Shown here: one piece after another, positions 34,083 through 47,000 of the stretch
How the letters are laid out: each line of letters opens with the position of its first letter
How positions within the stretch are numbered: the first letter of the stretch is position 1
Origin: Gnetum montanum
Lineage: Eukaryota > Streptophyta > Gnetopsida > Gnetales > Gnetaceae
Direction of reading: 5' to 3'
Assembly: GCA_015680685.1 (NCBI GenBank)
Contig: MNCI01037805.1
Span: forward strand, 424,804-488,803
DNA length: 64,000 nucleotides
Made by a program: the position numbers and the translations under genes
Notes under the pieces: model-generated
The model's database searches: none
Told to the model about the DNA's origin: nothing
The model's input: only the letters and a program-made list of their open reading frames with translations

Positions 34083-34599
34083 CTATTTAAAAATAAAGAG
34101 TAATTTCATTTGTTTAATTATTTGAAAGGCTTTTGTAGAATAACAATTTTAATATCCACGATGGCCATTAAAGCCTATAAATTTAAAGGTTGGTTTAGGA
34201 ATACCTGCTATTTATTCCTTTGAGTTTTTAACACAATAGAAATTGAGTTAGATTAATGGTTTTGATAGGCAACAATGTATTGCCTAATTTTTTATGTAAT
34301 TCTTAATATTTGGTACCAAGAACTTGATCTTATTGAAGGGCATTAATTAATACAATTTGTAATGTTTTGTAAATATTGTAGTTTTTATTATATAATATAG
34401 AGCATTACCTTGATGAGAATAATCAATGGTTTCTCTTGGCATGAAAAAAAACAACAACAAATAAACTCATACATGGAGTCCTTTTTCTCTTTCTAAAACT
34501 AGAATTTATTAAAATGAAAATGTTTTACTTATGTCCATTGAGATTCCTTGGATTTATTGGACTATAATTCCTTTTACAAATTTTTTTTTTTAAAAAAAT
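34083..34599. other. AT-rich intergenic DNA
   Basis: No ORF or RNA gene. A stretch at 34522-34565 reappears near 63752-63795, so part of this is a dispersed repeat, possibly the 3' UTR of the adjacent LINE. Confidence 0.45.
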
Positions 34600-36060
34600 T
34601 TACAAGTGAATACTAACTAGTGGAATCAAACCTATGACTTGATCTACACAACCTATAAATGTGCTCTTCTTGAGGGAGTTGAATCCACCTTACACTTTCA
34701 ATTCTAAGATGATGAAAATTTAAACAAAGCTTGCTGATAGCATTTTGATACTTGATTGGAATAGCTACTACGAGACAATGAACTTCTACATTTAGCTTAT
34801 TAGATTTAATATAATGTAAATAAAATTGTCTATTGCCTTCTATGTTAGACCACATTTGTATTAAAACCTTTGACTAGTTATTGAATATGTTTATGATTTT
34901 GTTACATGTCCTTCCAAGAGATATTTCATTTTCTCTACCATTGCATTTCCTGAAAATACTAATCACAATCTCATGAATCCTCAAGAACTACTTTAGAGAA
35001 TTTGTTTTGCCTTGAGATATGTAACCTATAAGTGTATATAATAAATTGACATAAGGCTTTTTCTTCTAAAGGGAATAAATCACATTCACATAATAACATT
35101 AAGTAAAGATTTTGCATCTTCATATTTAACTCATTTAGAAGAAAAATATTTTGCACTCTTTTAATTTCTTTCCAAAGTTTAGCACTAAGTGCAAGTCCCC
35201 AAACAACAAATCCATACAATACAATAGGATAGATGATAGTATGAAAATTTTGTTTTCTAACCTTCCAAGTTGATAGTCCTAAATTCTTGCACTTTTGGAA
35301 AGCATATAGAGCCTTGAAACCTCCTAATATTTTTTTTCTTTGATGCACTTTTTCCATATGTATTGGTCATACAAACAAGATCTAAATATTTAAAAGAATC
35401 TACTATTTGCACATTAGTATCTCCAAAATGGAAGTTATAATAGGTGTTTCTTGTACTTCAAATCATCAATTTGGCTTTATCAACAATTATTTGAAGACGA
35501 GATGAATGATAATAATTTTCTAAAATATGCAACACATTTTGCATACCTTTTGTAGTAGTCAAGATCAAGGTAGCATCATCTGTATATAAAGGAAGATTCA
35601 TTACTTGGGATCCAATTTTGATAGCATGACTATCTTGCCTATTGCACAACCATTTCTGCATTTCATCAATAGAGAAGAATAGTTGAAAAAAGTGAATTTC
35701 TATCTATAATTTTAATAATCACTTCCTCGTATAATCTTTGAGTTGCTGCAATCAAACTTGAAGTGAGGTCAATTTTATGCAAGTGCAACCATAGTTTTGT
35801 ACGAATTACTAAATAATATGCTTTTGCAAAATCAATAAAACAAAAAAGAAAAAAACCTTTTCATTAAGCATTTTTGCAAACTCTATGTAATGTTTGAGAG
35901 TAACTAAGTGATCAATAGTGGAGTGATATTGGCTACCACCTTAATATGTTGGCTTGTCCTAGTTAACTTAAGCCCAAGAACTAATTCTCTTTTCTAGCAA
36001 AGTGCCCAAAAACTTAGCAAAAATATTATTCACAACTTTTGAATCATATATTACATATAC
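34600..36060 (-). pseudogene. LINE (non-LTR) reverse transcriptase remnant
   Basis: On the - strand, decayed frames include QYHSTIDHLVTLKHYIE (about 35900), an FCKS segment where LINEs have F-x-K-A-F-D, and LPLYTDDATLIL at about 35590, whose YTDD takes the place of the catalytic YxDD. A C-terminal part follows at 35357-34971 (ALYAFQKCKNLGLSTW, IIYPIVLYGFVVWG), typical of the thumb and tail of LINE ORF2. Numerous stops and shifts are present. The 5' part with endonuclease was not found. Confidence 0.7.
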
Positions 36061-37903
36061 CATCACATAACTACTAGTTTAGCTATATATTGATAATATA
36101 TATCTATTATTTGGCCGAGAGAATCTTATATATTTTACAAATTAATAAAATCTCAATTTGATTATTGAGAATTGATATTCATATTGAAAACCAAAATCAA
36201 AATGACTGTAAGTTATTCAATAATAATTCTTGTGAAAAGTTCTATTAATTTGATTCATTTTTTTTCTGTAGCGTGGACTTTACATTGCGTTTTTTTCCAT
36301 GGCCTGGACTTTCCATCACGTTCATCGTGGGATCTTACATGGTATGTGACATGGAAGGCAACAAAATACACTCCCCCCTCCCCCATCGCGTGAGACGTAT
36401 TGGCCTCTTTGCCAAAATAATGGATGGGCTGCCAAATGTTTGTCCAATTTTAAAATCACAAAATTTTATTTTTTCCATGAAATATTTTAAAAAAAAAAGA
36501 AAACCAAATCCGGTAAACTCAAGGGGTGCCTATCATCATTTTTTTATAAAAAAGTTTAGCGTTAACGGATCATGAAGGGAATCAAAATTACGACCAATAG
36601 CACACGGTCTCTACCTCTGAGGAGACACGTGGTAGCATAGTACTTGTCATAGAAGAGAAGAAAAATCAAAAATGCAGAACTCTAGAAAGTCGAGGAAAAA
36701 AGAATGCTCCACAATAAAAAATTGAATTTAACCGTAATTACCTAGAAAGCACCTGAACAAATGCGGTGGGACCATTGAAGGTTGTACACAAAACGTTGGA
36801 AATTTGGAAGCGATCAAATCTAGTCAGCAGTGGCATGACATCCATGTCATCTTATATGAACGTTGTACCAGTTACTATGATCGATTTTGACTAAATCTCG
36901 TGGAAGTTGAAATATTGCTGTTCATTTACCACTTAAACACAAGAAACACATGGCATGGCTGCAATAGTTATTTTGTTTGCTTGCTTGCTTGCATTCGGAT
37001 TTTCTATCCATGAAGAAATATTAAAAGCAGCATGTGGATTGTAAGGATGGAGCATATGCTAGGAAAGAGATGGAATTAAATGGCTTGCTTTGTTGAAGGC
37101 CTTGCACAGCAAAATGCAAACCTTCTTGTTTGTTCAAAGAGACAAAAACAAAAGTAAGATCCGCTGCTGTGCTGTGGCATCTTCTTCTGGCCTGGCAATA
37201 TGGCATGAAATCGCCTGATCTTGCAGGACCCACCAGACCAGACCAGACCAGACCAGGAACAGCAACAGCAACAAGAGGAGGCGCTAAATTCAAACAAACT
37301 CTGCAAAATCCAAGAATGTGCACCAAGACCGTGACCAATAATAGGAGTTAAAACAAGACAGTTCAGCCCCCAGTTTGGGAACTTTCCAACTTTCTTAATG
37401 ATTTGGTAAGGAATTTGAATTGAATCGAACAACAGCGGCACAGCAGTGCAGGGCATTGGGGGGCCAAGAAGTCCGTTAAGAATAAAAAAAAAAAGGGAAG
37501 GAAGAAAGGAGAATGAAAATCAAGCCATCAAAAAAAGAAAAGAAAGGAAGAAAGGAAAATGAAAGCAGGAAGGGGCAGCGGCTACAGGAATAGAAAATTG
37601 GGAGCTTTGAATTGCATTGGGATTGCCTGAGCTTAAAGCAAAGTTGGCTGTTGCTGGATTCCATTCTGGCGAGCTGCCTGCATAAATTTTCTCATCAATC
37701 ATCATCTTCTGGAAGGTCCATTGTGGGTCAATGCCAGCTCGCAGACTATGCCCAAATCCAGAATGTGTCCAGATTTCACACACAGGCAAATGCAAGCATT
37801 AGCAGCATCGGCGCCTGCAAAAGTTTAAATCTCAAGCCAAGCACCATCACCTGAATCCATTATTGTGTATTATTGTCGTTGCAGAAGAAGAAGAAGAAGA
37901 GAT
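36061..37903 (+). promoter_or_regulatory. Upstream region of the diacylglycerol kinase gene
   Basis: No credible ORF. A CCAGA repeat lies at about 37229-37253, and A/G-rich runs at 37486-37565. A GAA repeat (37883-37900) is directly before the start codon. The pyrimidine-rich TATTGTCGTTGCAG at 37870-37883 could be a 3' splice site of a 5' UTR intron, but this is uncertain. No clear TATA box was located. Confidence 0.4.
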
Positions 37904-40900
37904 ATGAGCGCGCCTGTGTCCGATGGGGTTGCTGCTGTGCAGCAGCAGCAGTTTTCGGAGGATGATTATCCGAATTATAGACGCGTGGTGTGGCTAGATT
38001 CGAGCAGATGTTGTGGGTTTTCTGGATTCACCGTCGACAGTGGCAGTCTCCGCCAGAAGCTGCTTATCCCTGAATATTTGCGCAGGGCCATGGCTGATGC
38101 AGTGCGTAACAAGGGATTTGTGTATGATGAAAATGCGTACGCTCCTGATGCTTCTTCTGTAACTGCAACTGCTCCTGATGCTGCTGTTATCGTTTTCATT
38201 AACCCCACCAGCGGCGGCCGCCATGGCCGCATGCTCCATGCCCGCCTTCAACACCTCATCGGTGAACAACAGGTTGGAGAAGTTTGAGATTACTTTGTAT
38301 GATCTGCTGCATTTTGTTTCTTGCATGTTACAAACTTCTGATATTGTATGTTTGGAAGATAGATGCTGCCGTTTGTATTCCCTTTTTTTTTTTTGAATTT
38401 TCTTTTAGTAATTAAGAGATTGCTTAATTGGAGTAAAGGCCCAATTATAATAGTAATACGTTCATGTACAATAATGTTAAAGGAGAGATATTTAAGATTT
38501 GTGGTATTGATGTTAATTTGGCTAAGCTGAATCGGAAAAGAATAAATTCGGCCATCTCATTTACTTGGCATAAGACAATAATGATGATGAAGAGTTTTAG
38601 GATGTCACGGATAATACCCGATTCTGTCTTTTTTAATCACAAAGAATACTCAGGGGTGTTTGATTCCAAAAACTTAGGCATGGAATCAAAGAGTCTTATT
38701 GTAGAAGAACAAAGGAGTTCCTTGTGAGGCATGGGTTTTTACAGGATGGCAATTCCTAAAAGTTGAGATTGTTTAGTTAGTTAATGTTAGTGGAAGCCTG
38801 TAAGGCAAAAAGAAAATGTTGTTCTGGACTAGTTTGAAGGTTTAATAGATTAAACGCGCGTAACTTTGAAATTTTTTCCTTGGCTGTTTTATTTAGTCTA
38901 CGTAAGAAATGATCAATTTTTGCTGTATCAGTTTAAATGGTTAATAGTTTAAGAGTTTCAGTGAAAATATTTATTATAGAACGTTTGGGTTGGTTATGCT
39001 TATAGGCTAGACTGCTGATTCTGTGTTTGCTCAACGCAAAGATCCACCCAGTTGAACCGAGGCTGAAGGATTTTGATAATCTATAACATTCAATTTTAAC
39101 GTAATTGTGTTTGATGTTTAAAATTTATTTTGGTTTTTTATTTCAAAGGTGTATTTAGTTTAGTGTAAAGGTTTATTTAGTTTAGTGTAGTCAACCTATT
39201 TTATTGGGATAAGGCTAGGATGATGATGATACATGTTTAGTTTAGTGCCAAGGAAATTTATAATGCATAATTATTTTATCTTGTGATAATTGTACGACTT
39301 GTTAAACTCTAAAGATATGCACCATTTTTACAAGTTACCTAAGCTTTCTTTTTTCGGTTTTATGTGGACAGGTATATGATATTTTAGAAGTGAAACCTTC
39401 TGATTTTCTTATATATGGTCTAGCTTGTCTGGAAGCATTGGCCAGTAACGGTGATGTCTGTGCCTTTGAAACACGTCAAAGAATTCGAATCATAGTAAGA
39501 AGCCTTCTAAACTCATGCCTGAATATTTTTATGAGTTGTTTGCCTTTCTTCAGTGTTTTTTTTATTATACAAATTTTACATGTAAGGTGGATGCTGGTAC
39601 TTATCGGTCCTTGTTAATGATAAGTAGGTAGCAGGAGGAGATGGAACTGTTGGATGGGTTCTTGGAAGCATTCGTGAATGTCAATTTGACAAGCCACTTC
39701 CCGTGGGTATTATACCTCTTGGCACGGGGAATGACTTGGCTAGAAGTTTTGGCTGGGTAGGTTTAGTGAAGCTTAACGAGAAATTGGTTGTCAATAAGCT
39801 TTAGATATTTATATGTTTTAACATTTCAATTCCAACGCAGGGTGGGTCTTTTCCTTGTGCTTGGAAATCTGCAGTAAAATGGTACTTGAGCAAAGCAGTT
39901 TCTAGTTCACTGCGCCCACTTGACAGGTAATTTGAATGTATGATTTTTTAATACTTTTTTTGAAAGTTGAACCTTTTCAAAGTACATTCAAACTCCTTTC
40001 AACTGTCAAATATTGTTCTTATTTTCAAAACAATATCTCTGTTCATTGTCCCTCAGCTTGATCTGGCTCAATTTCTTAACCGTGGTTGCAAATCAAATAT
40101 AACATATAAACATAATTCTCTTATCATTTCTTTAAGTTTGGTTCAATAATAGTGTCTGTTAGATAAATTTCATAGCATTGTACTTTCATTTTGTAAATTA
40201 TTATGATTAATATCAAGGCATCAGTGACATGGATGTTTTTCTAAGGATTCATCGTTTTCTAAGTTAAACTTTGTTTTCTAATGCTGTAGTTGGCAGGTGA
40301 GATTGACAACAAGGTCTGATGCTGAATTGAAGCCACCTCCTGCTTTTAAGAAAGTTGAAGGGGCTGTCTATCAGGTGCTGTATCTTAACTTCACCTTAGG
40401 AGAGTTAGAGGCATAATTTTTACATACTTTTAAGTCGTAGATGGACAAGAATTTGTTTCACTTGGAAGTTTCTGTTTCTTTGGGTTAATTTTAGGCTCGT
40501 AATCATAATCTATTATTTGTTTTTATTTTTATTTATCATAGATTTTTACTTCAGGATATTAGTTGAGGCATAGCACATTTAGTTGGAGCCATTTAAGTGG
40601 GCACTATAAAAATATGCATTCAAGGACTAGGCCATAGAAAATTATTCTTAAATCATCTGCTTAGTTTAATGGTTTACCACATGTTGTTGGGATAAATGCA
40701 CCAAGATGAGAATTTTACCAAAGATCAATGAAGTGGTAGCCTAGTAATTGTCTTAATGTGGAAACCCATATTACATGTCTGATTCCAGGAGGGTCTCAGT
40801 AGATGTAATTAAATGCAATTGCTTTTAATATCATTATGAAAGAAAGTTATTAGGAAGGATAATGACAGAATTTTGACATAAAGTTATGGATGAATTTTGT

Positions 40901-43900
40901 AAAAGGAATTCTAAAACTAGTAGGGTCTGATAGATCCTGGAGGGTCTCAGTAGATGTAATTAGATGCAATCAGCTTTAATTTCATTATTAAAGAAAGTTA
41001 TTAGGAAGGACAATAACGGAATTTTGACATAACGTTATGTTAGCTTTCATTTTGGAGTTGAGCTCAAAGTTGATTCTTCTAGCATACTGGCAATCAATGA
41101 AGCAAGAGATCCTGTATAACTCAGCAAACCTCACACATCTGAAGACCCATTGTAGTGCTCATTTTTTTGTATAAGAGGCCTCTGGACTCTTCATCTTCTA
41201 TTATTTGTTAAGCAGGGTTCCATGTTATGCCTTCAACAATTAAGGAATCTTGAAGAAAGATTCTTTGGCAGGGACAAAGTTGTTTTCTTAACACAATAAA
41301 GTTTCTTGCAATAATTGAAACGAATTCTTGATTTCATGTGAATTCTTCTTGCTGTCTTATTAAATGTTGGTATGATTTGTTTGGGATTACACAGTATGGA
41401 CTCCACCAACTCACCAGAATCACTGAGTTCACTGTGCTACATGAGAGACAACCAAAGACTGGCATGCAAATACAAAGGCTCACGAGACGGCATTTACATG
41501 GATAAATATGCTTCCATCAATGAGAAGCAGTTCAGAATTACATTATTTCATTTTCTACGAATAAAACACTGATGCTTGTTGATGTAGACTGCAAAATTGG
41601 ATGTCAAACAAATGCCTGATGATTACTTTATAGAAAATTATATAAAGTAGTTGGGTATGACAAATTTCAAAGATTTATTGAAACCATAATAGAGTTAAGC
41701 TATTATTAGTACATCCAAGCCTTGATTTATATAAACTTAATTAGCATCCATGATATAATGAAATACAGTTCTTAGATTGACAACTTGCTCCTTTTTTTTT
41801 AAATCTCAATTTGTAAAACTATTTGAATTTTTCTAGTACATTTTGGATCCTTATTCTGATACACCGATGATTAGAGTTAATTAGAAAACTTAATCAACTA
41901 GTAAGCTCATTCAACGTTAGAAACATAATCATTTTCAAAAATGTATCAGTTTCAAGATTAGATTGTATGCTACAGAGGCAGTAAGTGGAAATAGTATGGG
42001 CACTAGCTGATTAGACTGCTGGAGTTTTCTTTTCTTTTTTTGTTGAATTTTTGTAGATAATGTACTGTATTATAATTATTTACCGTGAAATTGACAGAAT
42101 ATGATATTCAAGAATTTCATGTCTGCTCAGTTTTAAGTCATTGTTTATTACTGATTACTGATTACTGGTGGGCGACAATTTCTGTGTTTCTGAAATGTAT
42201 TGGAAGTTGTTAACGTTAATATTAAAATCTAATTTAAAATTATTACTAATACTTGATTGTTGAAATATAATTATGTTTGAAGAATGGATTTTTTCACTAT
42301 TGACAAATTACTTTGTGCTTCTACCAGCATGATAGCCAGGATGAATCATGTGCTACCAGTTGGGCCTCTTTTGAAGGAGCATTCTACAATTATTTCAGTA
42401 TAGGTATGCCGAAGTAGCACAGCTTATAAAAAGCATAATTTGTTTACACATCCTTTAACCACACAATTTTGATAAGAGCCTCAAACTTGTTAAGGCTTTC
42501 TCTTATTTTCAAAATTTAAGTCTACATGATATTATAGTAAGAGGTTTTATATCATCATTGCCTTTATTCCATCAATTCGAGGTGGCATGTAGGTAGGCAA
42601 ACGATTTGATTATAGTTTTAATAGCTGTTGGCTTCTGGCACGAACATAAACATGCATATTTTTACCATGTCTCTAACTTGAACATGCAAACTATGGTTAT
42701 AGCAAAATGCTCTACTATTAAGTCAAGGTTCACAAATAATTGGTTTTATGTTATTCTGTTTTATTTAACTATTGATTTTTAATTGCCGGGGTTGAGCAAG
42801 TGACTTGTACAACTCCTTTTATTAATGTTGGGTTCATTTCGAACCAAGCAATTGCGGGTGTTTTTATATATGATTTATTTTTTCACTAAAATGAAAAGTA
42901 ATCAATTGTATGCATTGATGTTTGTTTAACCTTAAATTCGAATTCACAATTTTATTTATAGCAAATACATATCAAATTCTTATAAGTACATGTTACTACC
43001 CATCAACTTTGGTTTTCAAAATTGCTGTGACGATGCTATTCGTTATAGTTTTATTTGAGTTGCAGATGACATGTCAGTATCACGCTATTTTAATAATTTA
43101 TAATTTTGTTTTTCAAGTTTATGTCCCAAGTAGCGGAATCTAAAAGAAAACTATTTCTTACATGCAATGCTACTCCAAAGATTTGTCTTAACAGATGATA
43201 TATTTTTTCAGGTATGGATGCACAAATAGCTTATGGTTTTCATCATTTACGAAAAGAGAAGCCATTCCTTGCCCGTGGTCCAGTGACTAATAAGGTAGGT
43301 TATTATTTCTTCTGCTATATTTGGGTTGACATATGCTAAAATATATTATTTTATTTTTTCATTAAAATTTGTGGCATTGAATCATCTGTTCTCTTAAACC
43401 ATACACCCTTCTTCCTAAATATTCAGCTGTGTCATTTTATGTAACTTTGTTGCAAGCTGGCAGTGAAAATCGAATACCTCATAAGTTCTGTCAAGTGATT
43501 GTGGATTAATCAAAGAGTAGCAATGCTTAATCATAACTTTCTCAATAGTGGCCATAATGTTTTCAATGGTAGTAGAATATAAACATCAAAGTCAGTTTAG
43601 TCAACTTTCTCACTTTTTGGTACTGCATTTAATTACGATTTCCGAGTTCAGCATCTTTTATATCTCATCAACAGTAACTGATGTATTAGTGCTGATCCAT
43701 ATTCATGGAATTAAATATCAGGTTTGTGTTTGCTTTTCATTCCTTCATTTCTCTGACATTCGACTCATGCATTATTTATTTTTTACGGAAATTGACTATA
43801 TTTTGCCAGTGTTTTTGGCAAACATGTTCACAAGGAAAATATCCCTTCTTAACGTTTCGACGATGGTCAAGTTTTCCCAATCTTTTGGAAATTTATGTAA

Positions 43901-44055
43901 AACAGGGGGATTAAAAGTAGTGATTCAATGATTCTACAGTTTAGTATTTAATGTTTAAATAGCACGAATACATCCTTGGATATGCTTAAATACCACGGAA
44001 TGTATATTCTTTGCTAGTTTCTGATTGCATGAGGTACCTTCGGATAGCGATATAC

Positions 44056-44097
<42 letters not shown>

Positions 44098-47000
44098 NAA
44101 GAAGAAAAAAAAAAAAGAAAAAAGAAAAAAAATTGTGTTCCTTTGCATTCCTATAAAACTTCCAGTAGATACATTAGATTTTTATACCTGGTCCTGCCAT
44201 TCCAAACTGTGCGAGCCTAGTATTTTGCTCATTCTTGCTGCATTTTTTAAGTTGCCTCTCTCTCTCTCTCTCTCTCTTGACAATTACTGTGTTTTTTGAA
44301 CTACACAGATAATATATTCTGGATATGGGTGCTCTCAAGGATGGTTCTGTACTCCATTTTCTAGCAATCCACGGTTAAGGTTGTTAATCACCATGGACTC
44401 CTTTACATGAAATTTCACTATGAAGTCATAACTTCCATAAGCCTCTTATGCATATTTTGATGTATATGTTATATGAAAACTAGAAGCCATTATTATAATT
44501 TTGATTTCTTCAGCAATCGAAGGATGAAAATGGAATGCCATAGTTTTCAAGGACTTCAAGACATTATACTTTAAATCTGATTTTTATTTTAAAATTTTGG
44601 TTTAGTTTTGTAGCTGCCTTTACAACTTAGACTGTTCTTACTAAGATAAAGAGCTTTGGTGCAGACTTGTAGTTTGTAGAACTATTAATCAGTCGCTGTA
44701 TTGTGGGACTTCACCTATGTAGTTTTGTGGGTACCCAAAATTCTGAAAAGATACTAATTGACATTTGATACCAGTTTCTACTGAGCAAGAAATATTTAAT
44801 GTGCAACTAAGGCAATTCGGTTTGAATGTATCTGTGTGATTTATGGTATGTTTTTAAACAATCATCTCCATAAAATATGCCATTGGACAGCCTTGATTCT
44901 TGCGAATAGAAGTGTTTGATAAAATCTTAAGTTTTCACGTTAGCCCTTAGGAGTGGGCTTTCGTAAATCCTTTTCATCATGTTCTAGGCTTTTATATTTT
45001 ATATTATTCTGATGGCTACTTTTGTTTTGAAGTAGCAGTGGCCAGCTAATTCCAGTTTTTGTTTTTGTTTTTTTCTGGTCTAGTTGATTATGCAAGAAAA
45101 TGTTGATAAATACGATAGTCTATACGGAACTATCTATAAAGATGATTTTATTGCTCGTGTGCTTTGATTGCAGGGGATTGAATAGGAATGTACAACTACA
45201 TATTAAAAGGACTCATTCGTCTGAATGGGAGTTACTTCAGTTACCATCAAGGTATACATTCTTTCACATTGTTCAAGTTATCTTTCTTACCAGCGTACTG
45301 GCAACCACTTTGGTCACTTAATCTAATAAAGGCAACAATGATTTTTTAAAAAATCAAAATGGTCAAAAACATGGCTAAAGCCAATAAAATGATAGCTGAA
45401 GGTTTCTGAAAGGGAGAACCTTAGCATCCATTGCACAAAACTGAATTTGAGCATTTCTTACACCAGAATTTCTTTATAATATTTCAGCAAAATCCAGTAG
45501 GATTGAGTCTCTGTCCTGTACGATGTAAATCATAGATCTTATTAAATTATGTGTACAACTGGTTAAAGCCATTGCCTCAGGAAACGCAGGTCACAAGGTT
45601 AATTCAGCAAAGTAAGGAATTAACGAGTTTTCCAGTTTGTACGTTGACTACGTTCTCATAACCTGTAGACAATAAATAACAAATTAAATAGACAAAACCG
45701 TAGAAGACAAATTATCTGTTAGCTATGGGAATTCTGTGGTCTTAGAATTAAAAAAGGATTATTTTAACAGCCACAAATCAACAGTTTATAATGCCAATTG
45801 TTTTGCACGATTTAGCAATAGCTTGGGCATGGATTGATCGAACACAATGCATTATTAAGATTTGATGGACATTGCTAGGACATGTGATTTTTGGAAGTTG
45901 GAAAGAAAGAATTTAGCAAATTTTCAAGGGTATTGAAAGCAGTATTGTAGAACACTTGGTGAAATAAAACTGCGGAAAGACAACAGAGGGAAAAACCAGA
46001 AACAACACATTAGGGTTTACGTGGGAAACCCTAATGGAAAAAAGCATAGGACTTCTGCAAGGGTGGCTGGATGGGATGCTGTCTGATCGGAGCTTTTTCT
46101 TCAGTCTGATTTCCTTTCAGTGCCATCAGCTATCAGTCGCTTGCAAGATCGCACTCTAAGTGCAGCATTGAATGAACAATTCAAAGTAGTGCAGAGTTCT
46201 TGTAGTAAAGCAAACCAGAGCAAATCAGGCTCCAAGGACAACAGGCATCCAAGCCGCGACATGTGCACAAACCACATCCAACCAATTTTCTTTTACTGAA
46301 ATTACATTTTCATATATATCTAGAACCTTCTAGCTTTCTCTTTACATCATGAAGTTAACAGTACAAAATGTAACTTTAAATATTACAAAGGACAAGATGC
46401 CTCCTTTTCTTAACAAAGACTTTTCAAAAAATTACAAACATTTGGCTGTATTTTAACATTTCCCCTCCTTGAAGACAAATCTGGTCAGTTTTCAAGACTA
46501 AGAGCTGCATTGGTTTCCAAGTTAAGTAAAGTTCACATTTCTGCCAGCCTAAGCTGTTTTCTGCAGAAAACTTGTTTTTGCATTGTCACTGTCTTTGATA
46601 GGTTGACAGCAACATTCTTCATGGAATGAACTTTTTGCACATTTATAAATCCCTCTTCTTTAATGTCTCTGATGAAATGATAGTTTATATCTATGTGTTT
46701 TGTCCTTCTATGATAAGCTGGATTTTAGGTCAGAAAGATAACACTTTGGTTATCACAAGATACATGATAACTTTTATATTTAGAAAAAGCTATAGAGGTT
46801 ACAAAACTATGAAGCTACAACACTTCTAAAAGTTTCTGCTAATGCTATATATTTAGCCTTTGTCGTAGATAAAGTAACAAGTGATTGTAACCTTGACAAC
46901 GAACTAACAACGCCTCCACCAAAGATAATTGCATAACCTGTAGTAGATTGCATAGTGTCCAAATCAAGAGCAAAATTTGCATCAACAAAACATGTTACCT

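Noticed and set aside
37021-37456. Overlapping ORFs upstream of the kinase gene
   Set aside because: Low-complexity composition around the CCAGA repeat, no recognisable domain, and mutually overlapping frames.
41372-41572. 66-codon ORF in kinase intron 5
   Set aside because: Looked like a possible extra exon but does not fit the kinase family, and exons 5 and 6 join perfectly without it.
43548-43931. 127-codon + strand ORF in kinase intron 7
   Set aside because: Phe- and Ile-rich composition typical of AT-rich intron DNA; no homology recognised and it lies between well-supported exons.
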